A stretch of DNA of 64,000 nt from Arenicola marina. Its lineage: Eukaryota > Annelida > Polychaeta > Arenicolidae. This document shows, piece by piece, positions 24,101-36,455 of the stretch (position 1 is its first letter; every line of letters begins with the position of its first letter). The notes under the pieces were generated by a model. It ran no database searches, was not told where the DNA came from, and worked only from the letters and a program-made list of their open reading frames with translations. The stretch covers positions 4,310,827-4,374,826 of the forward strand of contig OZ025264.1 of the NCBI GenBank assembly GCA_964019135.1. Reading direction: 5' to 3'. The position numbers were made by a program, and so were the translations under genes.

Positions 24101-27100
24101 CTTCGATTGCCGGGGATTGCAGTAGGGACATAAATCGATCTTGTAGGCTATGCTGGAAGAAACCTTCTTCTTGGGCAGATTCACAAATGACGGCGGGCTG
24201 ATCTATGGCTTCCTTACATTGTATCGTTATCCAGGGCGATTCCAGAGACTCTAACAGAATAATGGCGGAACAATTACCCCCGGTTAGACCCTGGCGTACG
24301 TCTTCTATAATTGAAGTTTCAGAGGAATGTGATTTTAACTTGGGTAAAAATTGGCTTAAAGTTAGCTGTTCGCCCATCACCGCAGGAAAATTGAAGGTTT
24401 CGTTGACGTCCCAGTTTCTGTAGATATACGGACTGTTGTCAGACCAATTCTGAATGAAATAAAAGAAAAGAGAAATGTTTTAGTATTGGTATTTGTGTAC
24501 GCAATCAAGCTGACGAGCTGAAATAATTAATAATATGGATGTAGTATATAATACGGAAATAGGCCCCTAGATTATGCAACAACAACATCTCAATACAAAA
24601 CAATGCAATGCGAGGCTCGCTCATTAAAATACCTGTGACGTATCATCTTTGCGGATACCGATGAAGAGTGTTTCGTGCATGAACAAATCCGGGAAACTGT
24701 AACTCTTGACTCTTGCCGACGTATCTTCTACTATTCCATTCAGTGCCCAAGAGATAATTGTGGCCCATTCTGTGTCCGTGTTTAGGCTGAGCAGGTGCGC
24801 CCCCTGAGACACACAGAAGTCCTCCGCATCGCGCCACGACATCCTCGCCGGCTTGAAGAACGTGTAACATTGGCTGTTGGCGCACATGGTCTGTACAAGG
24901 GGTGTTTGAGGCGTTGATGGTGGTGTTGTGCTTTCCAGTGTCATAACCGGGAGCCTGTTATAAAAGCTTCTAGTACCGAAAGAAAGAAAATACAAGGCGA
25001 AGGGACATTCAATTTTAAAGAAACCGGTCCGGTTTACTTTGGTACCGAAGTCCCTTCGCGGAACAATGGTCACGAAGCCTTTGTATGAGCGGAAGGGGTT
25101 TGGAGAAAAAGTGTAGAGGAAGGTATCTCTTGGAAAATACACGTATTTCACTTTGCGTTGTGACGACGGACTATTCAGAAAGAACGTTTCGCTGATATAC
25201 ACTATGCGAACCGAGTCGGAGAGCTTACAACTGTTGAAAGTGGGCCTTATCGCTATGTCCGTGGTATATCCTGGTAGTTGGTCATTTATTGGGACTTGCC
25301 ACTTCAGGTATTCGTAGGCCTCAGGGGGAAAGCTCATAGAGCCACACAACTTGGTCACGAAGCGATATGTAGACCTCGTCATGGGCATTGCGCCGCATAG
25401 CTCTTCCGGATCCTTAATTAACACTGTGTATGACAAACCAAGCCACGGGCATATTCTTTGCGGTCTGATAAACAACCCGTTACTCACATAAGTAGAGGCT
25501 TTGATTGGTGGCATTCTGTTTCCATGACTCGGATGAAAGTCCAAATTGCACGACTCTGACGAAGTTTTCATTCGCAGAACAGCCATGACGTCCCGCGGGC
25601 CGCTTACATTAAAGGTCACTTGGGTTTCGTGGATCTCGTGCGTGTGGAAAGTAGAGATGTCACATGTAGCATTACTTTCATGGCTGCTGTCTGAAGGCAG
25701 TCCCTGAAGATACAAACACTTCCCCTCGTGTCGCACGATGTACACCCTTGTTGTCTTGTCGACAGCCGTGAAGCTGACTGTGCGGCTGAGGAAGTGATTC
25801 CACGAGTCAACGTTTAGATATCTGGGCACAAACCTGTCGCAAAAGTTTATCATTCCCTCACAGTTCCCTAAAGAAACTTCGTATGATATTCGAATATTTC
25901 CCAGTGAAGGATAGCTTTTCAACACCAAAGTGAACCCTATGCCACCAAATCGTATGATGTTGTCAGCCAATAGAGATTGTGTCAGAGTTTGCATCAAGCC
26001 AGCTGAACAAAAACTTGACAACAGAACAAACTCTTCAAATAGGAAAATACCACCGGTAGCACAGTCTCCAAACAGATTTGGCGTCTCGATCAGGTTGAAC
26101 CGTAGTCGTACAAACTTGTCAGTTTTTGTAGACTGCACTTTGATGGCCAGGAGATTAAATGAGGCTGTAGAGGAAGATATGTTTCTGGCGCCATTGACCC
26201 AAACTTCCTCGTAGCCACAGTACCGACTCGGACAACTGATAGGGTCGGATCCAAACTGAATACTTAATTTTGGCCATGCGTATTTCGTGGACTCTACTGC
26301 AAGGGTCACATCGCCTATAGTACCTGACTGACTTATATTTGTCATTTTCATTATATTGTCATTGCACAGGTAACCTTCTTGAATCACGACGAGGGTGGTC
26401 AGAAATCCTGATGACGTCATATAACTCGCAGGTCCGTCGTAAAACTTATATGATGTATATTTATTTTGTTGTGAGGAACATGTAGCAACAAACGAGATTA
26501 TTCCTCGTTTCATGACGGCAGCTGCTTTATACCAGAACAGAAATAAGTTGCTCCCATGCGTCAACATACCGATGGAGTTTGCTTGACCTGCATGGTAACG
26601 GGAGGGTATGGTAACTTGTTGTACACCCCAAGCTCTCTCATACACAACATACGTTAGGAGCAGGTAGTCAAGGTCAGGCAATACGTTATGTTTGATAGTT
26701 ACAAATAGGTCCGCAGAGTGGACTGAGATTGATTGCGGGCCGACAAGGGAGCAGATCCGTTTTGACGTATGTGGCGCTGATCCATAGCTTAGATCAAGTC
26801 CACTGGCCGCACACTCTTTGTTGTAATAGAGCGTCCTGAATTCCAAAATAGTAACATTGGTGAAGAACAGTCCAGTCATGTCGCTGATGGCCCAATGGCA
26901 TTGTTCGTCTTTCGATGTTGGTCGGTAGGCAATGTATCCACACGGCCCAACTCTGTTGTTTGAGTGCGGCGTACAACGGGTCTCGACTCGCTCGTCAATG
27001 GACACAGTTTCCACAGGTCCGCGTGGCGGTGTGCACTTAACAAGCAGCCAGTGAACACCCATCAACAAGTCCTTCAAGCATGTATTCGTTAACTGAGCGG

Positions 27101-27401
27101 CGTCTACGCATCCGCATTTCCAAAGTCTTCTGGCCAAAACGTCTTCAATGTATGCGTACCATCGCGGTTGACTTGCCGTGTTAATTGACGCTTGCTTTGA
27201 ACGGGGTGTAATTCCGAATGAACACATGCCGGGTCGTGATACTTTACTGTGTCCTGAGCTATCGGCGTTTTGCGAAGGAATAATGGTGGTCAATTCGGAT
27301 TCTGTACAGCGATGAATCGCAAAGAGATATAGATTTAAGATACACAATATTGCGCAGAGCGTGAGCTTCCCCATGATGACGACCCGCAAACGACAAGCCA
27401 C
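21126..27401 (-). CDS. Chimeric CUB-like/C-type lectin/LDLa/LRR 7TM receptor (GRL101-like)
   Basis: The gene has two exons, 27,401-24,633 and 24,449-21,126. They join CAG/GTATTT to TTTCATTCAG in phase 0 and predict 2,030 residues. In order: a signal peptide (about 10-32); a CUB-like domain (about 152-256) with further related extracellular segments; a C-type lectin domain (about 837-1013) split by the intron; a truncated lectin-like start (CPRLWTMIGGHCF); four LDLa-like modules from about 1240; an LRR N-cap CPIGCSC; eight LRRs; and a 7TM region from about 1739. The family is the LDLa/LRR rhodopsin-like receptors typified by Lymnaea GRL101 and the relaxin receptors, which bind extracellular ligands at the plasma membrane. 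Oddly, the TM3 DRY position reads QTH and TM7 reads NPIIT instead of NPxxY, so G-protein coupling is doubtful. The ligand is unknown. The first ATG is used; a second Met is at codon 10. A TATA-like stretch lies at about 27,435-27,445. Confidence 0.9.
24450..24632 (-). other. Intron splitting the C-type lectin domain
   Basis: This is a 183-bp GT-AG phase-0 intron. The upstream exon ends with FIGIRKDDTSQ and the downstream exon resumes NWSDNSPYIYRNWDVNE, the expected continuation of a lectin fold. The joined frame shows that the two large open frames are one gene. Confidence 0.9.
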
Positions 27402-28476
27402 ATAAACGGATGACGCAGTAACATATTTGTTTAAATAAATTATATCTATCGCTGCTACCCCATACCATAATTATGATGCCGCGTGTATGTCTGTGAGTAT
27501 GGTGTCGGATACCGGAGGAAACATTTAGTAAACCAAGTAGTGGAAGAAAGAGTTGCTCGTGTGAGTGGATATTGTGTTCGGTCATGATTAGAAGAAATGT
27601 TCAAAGATACTATGATTCAAGATACGATGTCATGCCCTAGAGCGCTAATTGCGTGTCGGGTTCTTGACCATTGTTGTATGCTCTGTCATTGAATAGTCCA
27701 ACAAATTGTGCTTTTGTAACCGTACAGGTACCCTTGCAATTTAATACACCAGCATAATTAATAATTAAGTAATATTTAGATATATATGCAAATATGTCTT
27801 GGTAAATAAATAATGATGTATGAAAATCCTGTACGCTTACCGGAATAAAACGTCATGGGCCGTCAATCTCCGATCTCCTAAGTATGGTAGCGAACAACTT
27901 GCCAACCGAAGAAATCGATACCGCCCGCCGCTTCACGGAAAGAATAAGTCATACGCAACTGACATCCGACCCGGGCATCCGACCCGCGCATCCGACCAAC
28001 CAACGTATCTGTCTGTCTGGGGAAACAATAAATATTTGCGCTAATTGGCTGAACACTTCTTCGTTAAAACTATTCATTTATCTACTAATACATCGGCCTT
28101 TATCAGGGGCCTGTCATGCGATAACGAAGTAGATGCGAGATGATCCTATTCAGATAAAAGGAACGATCTATTAAATTAAGCTGGAGGGTAATGGAATACC
28201 ACTTTCGTTCATATTTAGGCTACACGTCCCGTTGATGCATTAACTAGCTTGGTTGCTTCGTGACCGAGTATGAAATGTTAAAAGCATTTGAACATGGAAA
28301 TTACACACAACATGGAATAGTGATTAATTGCTACGGATTTTTTTCATTGTAATAAACACCAGGAATAGCTTACACAGTACCAGTGAAAAGCTACTTGAAA
28401 AGTAATAATGTTAGAATACGCTGTTTAAATAGACTGCATACACCTCCTATCTAACTGACATGAACTTGCCAGTAAA
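27402..28476. other. Region upstream of the receptor gene
   Basis: The probable promoter of the minus-strand receptor lies here, with an AT-rich TATA-like patch near 27,435-27,445. Otherwise only short open frames without motifs are seen. Confidence 0.4.
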
Positions 28477-28698
28477 CAGGGGCGGATCCAGGGCCTTTTG
28501 AGGAACAGTGCTGTTTTCAATGCAATTTATTTGCCATCTGAGGCGTGCCCCACCCCCCCCCCCCCCAGTCATAAGTTTTTAGTGGAGCACCCCCCCCCCC
28601 CACCCTATGGTTGGTAAACCCCCGCCGGTCCATAGCCCACCCCGGTCGCAAGTCTTCAGTGGACCCCACACCTTTTCAAATTCCTTGATCTGCCCCCG
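28477..28698. mobile_element. CAGGGGCGGATC-type TIR element with 6-bp duplication
   Basis: The ends CAGGGGCGGATC and GATCTGCCCCCG are inverted. AGTAAA occurs immediately outside both ends (28,471-28,476 and 28,699-28,704), a clean target-site duplication. The interior has two long poly-C tracts. Related elements lie at about 57,436 and 59,314. It is a non-autonomous DNA transposon; the superfamily is not assigned. Confidence 0.75.
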
Positions 28699-29635
28699 AG
28701 TAAAGATGAATTAATCGAGGTCATCGTCTCATGCATTTTTTTAGGTATTCGCGGGTACGGGAGTTTTGGCGAGCAGTGTGCTTTGCCTGCACTAATCGCA
28801 ACCGCGTGAGTTGCTATGACAACTAACATTGTGATGTCACTGCCTGCCTCTGGTTTGGCAGTTAGGCAAATGAACAGCGAGAGGACGGGTAAGTTTTGGA
28901 ATTCAGAAATGGGCAGCCGGGAGACTAGCCTTGGTCATTTTCATATTGTAACGGAATCCCACTTCTGACACCAAAATTGTTAACGGAATTGCCGTTGCCA
29001 AGCGTATAAGGGTGAACGCCAAACGAATGGATTCTAAAAGGAGTCTTTATTCAGCTTAATTACACCCAAAGCTTGTAAGCTTTCCGACTTGGTCAGCATC
29101 TTGCATATTAGCGTATATAAACGTTCGTCCGGAATGACCCGCAGTCAGAACACAAAGTGTTTTATTTGTATGTTCCAAGAGATGCCTTTTACTACACTCT
29201 TTCGCCAAACCCATTTCGCTCGAGAAAGTGCCGAGTTGTTATTGTACCGCGCATGGACGTCGCTACTAAAATAACGGATCGGTTTCTTAGAAATGAAATG
29301 TCCCTTCATCTTCTATATTTGGTCGTTCTCCAAAACAAGCTTTTACAATCGACTTGCGATAATGACAGTGAAATGTAATCCACCATGATCGACAACTCCA
29401 ACCTCCTTCGTGCAGACCTTGTGCGCCAACCGCCAATGTTACACGTTCTGCAAGCCGGCGAGAATGTCGTGGCGCGATGCGGAGGACATCTGTGTGTCTC
29501 AGGGGGCGCACCTGGTCAGCCTGGAATTGTTCATGCATCAAAAACTATTCATCGTGTATCGCAAAGATGATGTACGTGTCACAGGCATGGGATTTGTATG
29601 AGCTATTTGACGATAAATGATGTTAAGAATGTGCT

Positions 29636-29656
29636 ATCTATCTATCTATCTAATCC

Positions 29657-29694
<38 letters not shown>

Positions 29695-29740
29695 ATATAT
29701 ATATATATATGTATATATAGCTATCTAGTTATCTATCTAA
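29636..29740. repeat. (CTAT)n and (AT)n microsatellite
   Basis: CTAT repeats run from about 29,636 to 29,692, followed by AT repeats to about 29,710 and a few further CTAT units. They sit at the intron position of the duplicated receptor pseudogene. Confidence 0.95.
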
Positions 29741-30249
29741 ATGGTGTGACCATCGCGATATCTATGATATACAGATGGACGAACGTTTAAAGTGTACATA
29801 TTTTGTGATATAGGATTTTAAGTAAGTCTTCTTTATGTTTTTCTTTCTGTGTGGCATAATCTTCTTTCATACCATATTGTAGATACATAATATTAATTAA
29901 TGCAGCTCGTCAGTTTATTTGCAAACAAAAAATCTACTTTCCTGCGGCAATAGCCTTAGGCGAACAGTTTCTAAAGTTAACTTCAAGGAAAGTTGTTAGC
30001 AAGTTCAATTTAAAAAAATCACTTTTAGATGGCATAGGCCACGGCCATGGGTGACGACGCAATGTGAGAAAGCTATAGATCAGCCCGCCGTCATTTGTGA
30101 ATCTGTCCAGGATGTAGGTTACTTCCAGCATAGCCTACAAGATCGATCTATGCCCCTACTGCAATCACCAGCGATCGAGCAACTGTCTACGTATTTTGGG
30201 GACGAATCCAATGGTCGACCCGCTATTGATGAATTGCCAATAAACATAC

Positions 30250-31280
30250 CGTAGTTGCTCGAGTAAACGCCCGGGCGGTTATTTTTTTCGAGCATATACT
30301 TCCCCAGGCGCTTATTCGAACCCGGGCGCTTAATAATTTTTGGTGACGATTTTGACAATTTGTTTTTAGTGAATGCCTTTATTTACTATGTAACATGACA
30401 TCATCTGAGGCGGAACTCGGCAAGTGGAATGTTATCGTGATCTTCATCATCGTCCTCGGCTAGCTCATTCTCTGCAGCAGCTTCGAAATCTTCTCTACAG
30501 GTAGGGCACCTAACAAGTTATCCCCCTTGGCAGTTGCGGCTTTCTGCAGCTCACGTAATACTTCAGCTAGCTACTCGTAAAGAATACCTCCCGACTTCAG
30601 GACGTTGATATCCTCATCTTGTGAGTTGTCAATGGCGTTGATATGCCGCAGACAACGAACGATATCTTGATGAGCTCAGTGGGCACTTTGTCCCAGGCTG
30701 CCTTGACCCATGTAGCCAGCTGTACACGGGTTGGGGGTCTCGGGTTTCCACCTTTTGTCGTGGGAAGGTCCCTCTGGGTCTTAAACGGCTATTCCATGAG
30801 ACGTCTGGAGCCTGGAGGAGCGAAGTACAGCCTCCAGGAATAACAGCTGCATCTGTTCTTAGCTGCTTGAGGACACGCTTCGTTGAGTCTTGTATGGGGC
30901 ACCCAGTACAAAAGGCGAGGGGAAAATGGTAAGGATCCCCACACCTTGTTCAGCCATGTGTGGGTCAGTGCCTCATTCATCTGACACCAGGCACTGTCTT
31001 CAGACATTTGTCTACGCTATCCTTTGAAGACGGTAAAGGACGGAAGTTTGGCTCCACTGGCCTTCGCAGCCAACACCACCGTCGCTCTTGTCTTGTCATA
31101 CCCAGTTGACTTCCTCTTACACGCCTCCTACTACCTTCCACCAAAGACCTTCAATGCAACAGATTGTTTCCGTTATCTGAACGCGCTTACCTGTGAGGAA
31201 GCCATCCAATTGAACATGCAGGTCAGGCCGCGACACTTTTACCCACCCCTACCCCAATCCCACCTACCACCTTTGTTCAC
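30250..31280 (-). mobile_element. Pogo/Tigger-type DNA transposon remnant
   Basis: Minus-strand pieces read TRATVVLAAKASGAKLPSF and FTVFKG, then a segment ending WLNKVWGSLPFSPRLLYWVP, then ATWVKAAWDKVPTELIKISF and FVVCGI. These match the DDE-domain and C-terminal signatures of pogo/Tigger transposases of the Tc1/mariner superfamily. Several stops and frame changes separate them, so it is inactive. The plus-strand left end reads TAAACGCCCGGGCGG and GGCGCTTATTCGAACCCGGG, a terminal-type sequence. It was inserted into the receptor pseudogene right after its ELPINI segment. Confidence 0.65.
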
Positions 31281-32635
31281 AACACACTCGATCTTCCGAA
31301 GTTAACTCCCTGCCCACCCTTACCTATGCAAATCAATAGATGGCTATTACAAAGGCCAGCAAGCGATAAACAGTCTTATTCATATGAACTCGTCGATGTT
31401 AGGAAGCCAGCCCAAGAGGGCTATCAATAGTTTTACTGTTAATATTATCTTATATCACATAATGTAACTGTAACTGTATAATACCTCGCATTGCAAAGAA
31501 CGTAATGCAGTAGTAAAAATGTTGGCTCCCTATGGCACCTGCGGAGTGTCCAAGGTGTGAGATGACACTTTGGTCGTGTGGTCCTGGCCAATTAGAGTAA
31601 ACCTACACAAATGCGATGAAAAACCCCATTGTCGGGATAGAGAATACGAGGTGTTTTGTTGACACATCTGTCATGTGACACATGGTTTCCATGACACCAG
31701 TGATCCGATACTTGTGGGTGACGCTGTGACGTCACACAACGCCTGGTGTGCCACCAACTGCAGTGATCCCAGGTGTCAGTGTGCCAAGTCATTCTTTCAA
31801 TGTGCGGAGGGAGGATGTCTTCATTTGGCTAAGGTGTGCGATTATGTTTACGATTGTGCTGATGTTTCCTGACGAGACGTCTTGTTTATCACCAAAATGA
31901 GGACACGATGTAATGAATAAAGATTACGCAACAGCTGAACCATGTGAAGGGAACGTATGGGCAACATGCTCACCGAAAGGGTTTGATTGCTTTTCTCGAC
32001 AAGTGTCCTGTGTATACGAGAGACGCCATGATGGCGAGATTAAATATTGTCCGGCAGGTCAACATCTGAGCGAATGTTCACTGGCAGAATGTTCAGGAAT
32101 GTTCAAGTGTTCCTTCAGTTATTGTATCCCTTTCCACATGGTGTGTGACTGACATAACGACTGTCCACAAGCGGAGGAAGAACTGTACTGTTCAGACTTC
32201 ATCGTATGTGACGATATGTTGAGGTGTACGGCCGAAGATGTATGTGTACATCCCGATCAAGTTAAGGACGACACCGTACACTGTATGTTATTCTGGGACG
32301 AATAGGCCGACTTCCAGCCGGCGACTTGTTCTAACTATTGTACTTGTTACAGTTTTTGTGGTGACCTGTGAGTCCAGAGAACTATCTGATATTCCTTCTG
32401 TAACATTGTCCGTCTGAGGCTTACGATTATCAAATAACAGTCTAACCCAGCTGAGCTCTGATAGTTTACCTGTGCATATATGGAATGTTTAAGTCGTGTA
32501 GGATCTATCTTCAAAAAGTATACGTATAATTAATAGATTCGGCGGTTTACACGAGTTGCGTTATCTAAATATGTTAAGTAATCAATTAAAATTACTGCCA
32601 CCTTCCGTTTTCAGCACTTTGCAAAAATTACAATA

Positions 32636-35600
32636 GATCGGTCTATGTGATTAATCTTGCATTGGGGCATGCTTATGACAGCTCATGCCATGGCCAACTC
32701 TGGCCTGGTTGGCTGGGTTGATCGTGCAAAAATTACAATAGATCGGTCTATGTGATTAGTCTTGCATTGGGACATGCTTATGACAGCTCATGCCATGGCC
32801 AACTCTGGCCTGGTTGGCTGGGTTGATCGTGCAAAAATTACAATAGATCGGTCTATGTGATTAGTCTTGCATTGGGACATGCTTATGACAGCTCATGCCA
32901 TGGCCAACTCTGGGCTGGTAGAGATAGATAAGATAGATAATAATAATCTTTATTGCCATGAAGAGTACACAAATCAAGATAATACCGAACTGGTTGGCAA
33001 GGAGCAGAAGCCGAGGCTTATTCGCTCAAAAAAAAAAAAAAAAAAAATAAAAACAATAACTCAAAACAACAACAAAAAACAGGAACATGGAACGGTAGTA
33101 CAGCAATCTAGATAATATCGATTTGGCCCAATCGTTGCACTATAATAGTTCTTTCTTTCTATTAACTCAGTAACATATATGATTATATTGTGATGGCTAG
33201 TTACACATCAAATTAACATTAGTTAAATTACTCGTATCAATTATATTTAACAAACTATTCTTAGTATTTCTCTTAAAAAGGTGAAGCGATGATTGAAAGT
33301 TTACCTTACTAAACCATTTATTAAAAATATATATCCCATTATATCTCATAGATATTTTCGTCAATTGACACTTGTGCTTAGGAACATGTAATAGCTGCGA
33401 CCTTCTAGTGTTATACTTATGTATGTCAGCATTTCTTATAAACAAATCTTTTATTATAAGAGGTTGCAATCCATTGTATTGCTTAAACATAAATAATAAA
33501 ACGCTATACTCGTATAATGATGTGAGCGGGAGAATCTTATTCGTTACAAATAACGGCGCTGAGTGGGCCCATTTATTAACTCCAGACAATATGCGAACTG
33601 CTTTTTTTTGGATCACAATAATAGGGGTTAAAAAGCTAGTACACGAAGCTCCCCATACTTCAATACAATATGATAGATATGGAGACACAAAACAATTATA
33701 TAAAATCCGTAGGGTGTCATTGGTTAACATTTTCCTTGCACAAGTGATTATTCCAAGCGCCCTTGCCATTTTACTTTTAATATAATCTATATGTTGTTTC
33801 CACAGAAGGTCACAGTCTAATTGTAGTCCCAAAAATTTCGTGATAGTTGTTTGTACAACAGTTTCGCCAGAAATGATGACACTGCTGTGAATACTAATTT
33901 TCTTTCGCTTGGGTTTGAAAACCATGAATTTAGTTTTATCGAGATTGAGAGCAAGCTTATTAATTTGTAACCAATACTGTATGTGTTTTAATTCCCTATT
34001 CAGCGTTTCAATCGTTTTATTGATATCTTTGCCCGATATAAAGAAATTAGAATCATCTGCAAATAAGATTCCAAACAATTGCTTACTTACATTCATTAAG
34101 TCATTAATGTATAAAAGAAATAAAAGTGGACCTAAAACAGAACCTTGCGGGACTCCACATACTATTCGAGATCTGTTCGAAGATGTATTATTGTAAAATA
34201 CAAACTGTTCTCTCGCATTGAGGTAACTTTTTAGCCACGTTAAAGCAAGCCCTCTTACACCGTATCTGTCTAATTTTTTAAACAGTATATCGTGGTCAAC
34301 CGTATCGAAGGCTTTCGAGAAATCAAGAAATATACCAACAATAGTTTGTCCCATTTCCCTAGCAGTTGTTAGTTTATCTTGCAGAAGTAAAAGGGCTAAG
34401 GTAGTAGAGTGATTTGATCTAAAACCAAATTGGTTTTTGTGTAGTAAGTCATATTTGTTAATAAAGTTGATTAGACGTTTCTGCATCAGCTGTTCGAACA
34501 CTTTAGAAAATGTTGGAAGAATTGAAATTGGTCTGTAGTTTGTAAATAATTTACTATCCCCCCCTTTCAGGATAGGTGTTACTTTTGCACGTTTAAGTTC
34601 TTCGGGAAATATCCCTTCACTAAATGAGAGATTAATTACATGAGTTAGGGGTTGGGTGAGGGGATCTATAATCGTTTTGATTACTTTGGCTGTTAGCGAG
34701 TCCCATCCTGGTGAGCTGTTCTTTAGGGATGCAAGGGCGTTGCGGACTTCACTACTAGTAACTGGCTCAAGGAAAAGCGACTTAGTATTGGTATCTTTCA
34801 TAAACGTGAGTGGTGAATCTCCATTTCCTGGGATTGTTTTTGATATAGATTTACCAACATTAACAAAGTAGTTATTAAACTCATTAGCAATTTGGCTTCT
34901 ATCTGTAGTCAGTCCTCCTCCTATCGAAAATGTCGTTTGGAACTTCTGACCTTGTTTTTTGTTTACTACCTCTTTAATTGTTTTCCACATCTTAAACAAG
35001 TTATTTTTATTTGCTTTTATGGCGGACTGATAATACGTTTTTTCTGCCGCTCTAACAGTGGATAAAAGCTTATTTTTATATTTTTTATAATCATGCTCAG
35101 ATTCTTTAGTTTTTTGTCTCATAAATCTACAATACAATCGATTTTTCGTAGATATGCAGTTCTTTAATCCTGTACTGAGCCATGGTTTTCTGTTTTGGTA
35201 TTTAGATCTGGAGATAGTGAGAGGAAAACATTTAGGCTGGGTTGATCGTGCAAAAATTACAATAGATCGGTCTATGTGATTAGTCTTGCATTGGGGCATG
35301 CTTATGACAGCTCATGCCATGGCCAACTCTGGGCTGGTAGGCTGGGTTGATCGTGCAACAATTACAATGGATCGGTCTATGTGATTAGTCTTGCATTGGG
35401 GCATGCTTATGACAGCTCATACCATGGCCAACTCTGGGCTGGTAGGCTGGGCTGATCGTGCAAAAATTACAATGGATCGGTCTATGTGATTAGTCTTGCA
35501 TTGGGGCATGCTTATGACAGCTCATGCCATGGCCAACTCTGGGCTGGTAGGCTGGGCTGATCGTGCAAAAATTACAATGGATCGGTCTATGTGATTAGTC

Positions 35601-35765
35601 TTGCATTGGGGCATGCATATGACAGCTCATGCCATGGCCAACTCTGGGCTGGTAGGCTGGGCTGATCGTGCAAAAATTACAATGGATCGGTCTATGTGAT
35701 TAGTCTTGCATTGGGGCATGCTTATGACAGCTCATACCATGGCCAACTCTGGGTTGCTAGGCTGG
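32636..35765. repeat. 105-bp satellite array split by a LINE
   Basis: Units begin GATCGGTCTATGTGATTAGT. Starts fall at 32,636, 32,741 and 32,846, then after the LINE at 35,265, 35,370, 35,475, 35,580 and 35,685. Spacing is exactly 105 bp and divergence is very low, so the amplification is recent. Units contain GGGGCATGCTTATGACAGCT. A stop codon in the open frame argues against coding. The array sits within the receptor pseudogene between its worn LRRs and TM3. Confidence 0.95.
32922..35233 (-). mobile_element. 5'-truncated LINE, CR1/L2-like, reverse transcriptase intact
   Basis: The element's open frame runs from about 35,233 to 33,197 (about 680 codons). It starts in the linker before the reverse transcriptase (NRKPWLSTGLKNCIS). 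It has the RT motifs TPILKGG, NYRPISILP, FLDFSKAFDTVDH, CGVPQGSVLGPLLFLLYIND and catalytic FADD, then the C-terminal HKYNTRR segment typical of CR1/L2/Crack-group LINEs. No endonuclease domain remains, so it is 5'-truncated and dead on arrival. The 3' UTR ends in AATAAAG plus an ATTATC/TATCT microsatellite tail. It interrupts a 105-bp satellite unit with only a 3-4 bp overlap (TAG), as expected for this group. The unbroken frame implies recent insertion. Confidence 0.9.
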
Positions 35766-35954
35766 GTTGAACGGTGGGGCATATATCTTCATTGTATACG
35801 AACTGTCTCTATACGTAACACTGTTAATGGTGATACAGAAACACTGTATCACTATATTTGCCCTGAAAAGACTCATAGTGATTCATAGTTTACTGCTTGG
35901 AGGCGTCGTCGCTGCTGTTTGCCTACCCATCGCCATTACTTACTGTAAACCCCT

Positions 35955-36455
35955 TAAGCAGCGAACACACGGTCCGTTTTTTTGCATGCGTCGCTGCGTT
36001 GTGCGTCGTGCGTCTTTTGCGAATACACGTGTGCGTTTTTTATCGTGCCTCTTGTAGTCCGTCGCGTGACCTACATTTTCACTCGCAGGCGTTTGGCCTA
36101 GATCAGTTGTGACTGGTAGGCCGCGGAGTATGGACACAAACAGCGACACCGACTTGGAGGTGTGTTCGTTCCATTGAATTATAGTGGATTCCTTTAAGAC
36201 GGACGACGCACGACATCTGGAAAAACTCTCTCCAGCGTAATTAATGGTCCGTCGCCTTCTCACGCCTGCGTCAAATTCGGTCCCGGACCGAAGTCGACGC
36301 AGCCGGAGAAGGCGACGGACCTGAGCGCGGACTCGTGTGTTCGCTCCATTGAATTATAGTGAATCCCTTTAAGACGCACGACGCACGACATCTGGAAAAC
36401 CTCTCTCCTGCGGCGACGCATGCAAAAAAACGGACCGTGTGTTCGCTGCTTTAGT
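35955..36455. mobile_element. Foldback/MITE element in the receptor pseudogene
   Basis: About 40 bp at each end are inverted (AAGCAGCGAACACACGGTCC and its complement). Inside, a 60-bp stretch containing ATTGAATTATAGTG and ACGACGCACGACATCTGG occurs twice in direct orientation (36,173 and 36,351). GGTCCGTCGCCTTCTC and its complement form a central palindrome near 36,280. The flanks read TTAA on the left and TTTA on the right, perhaps a worn TTAA duplication. It separates the TM4 and TM5 parts of the pseudogene. Confidence 0.8.
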
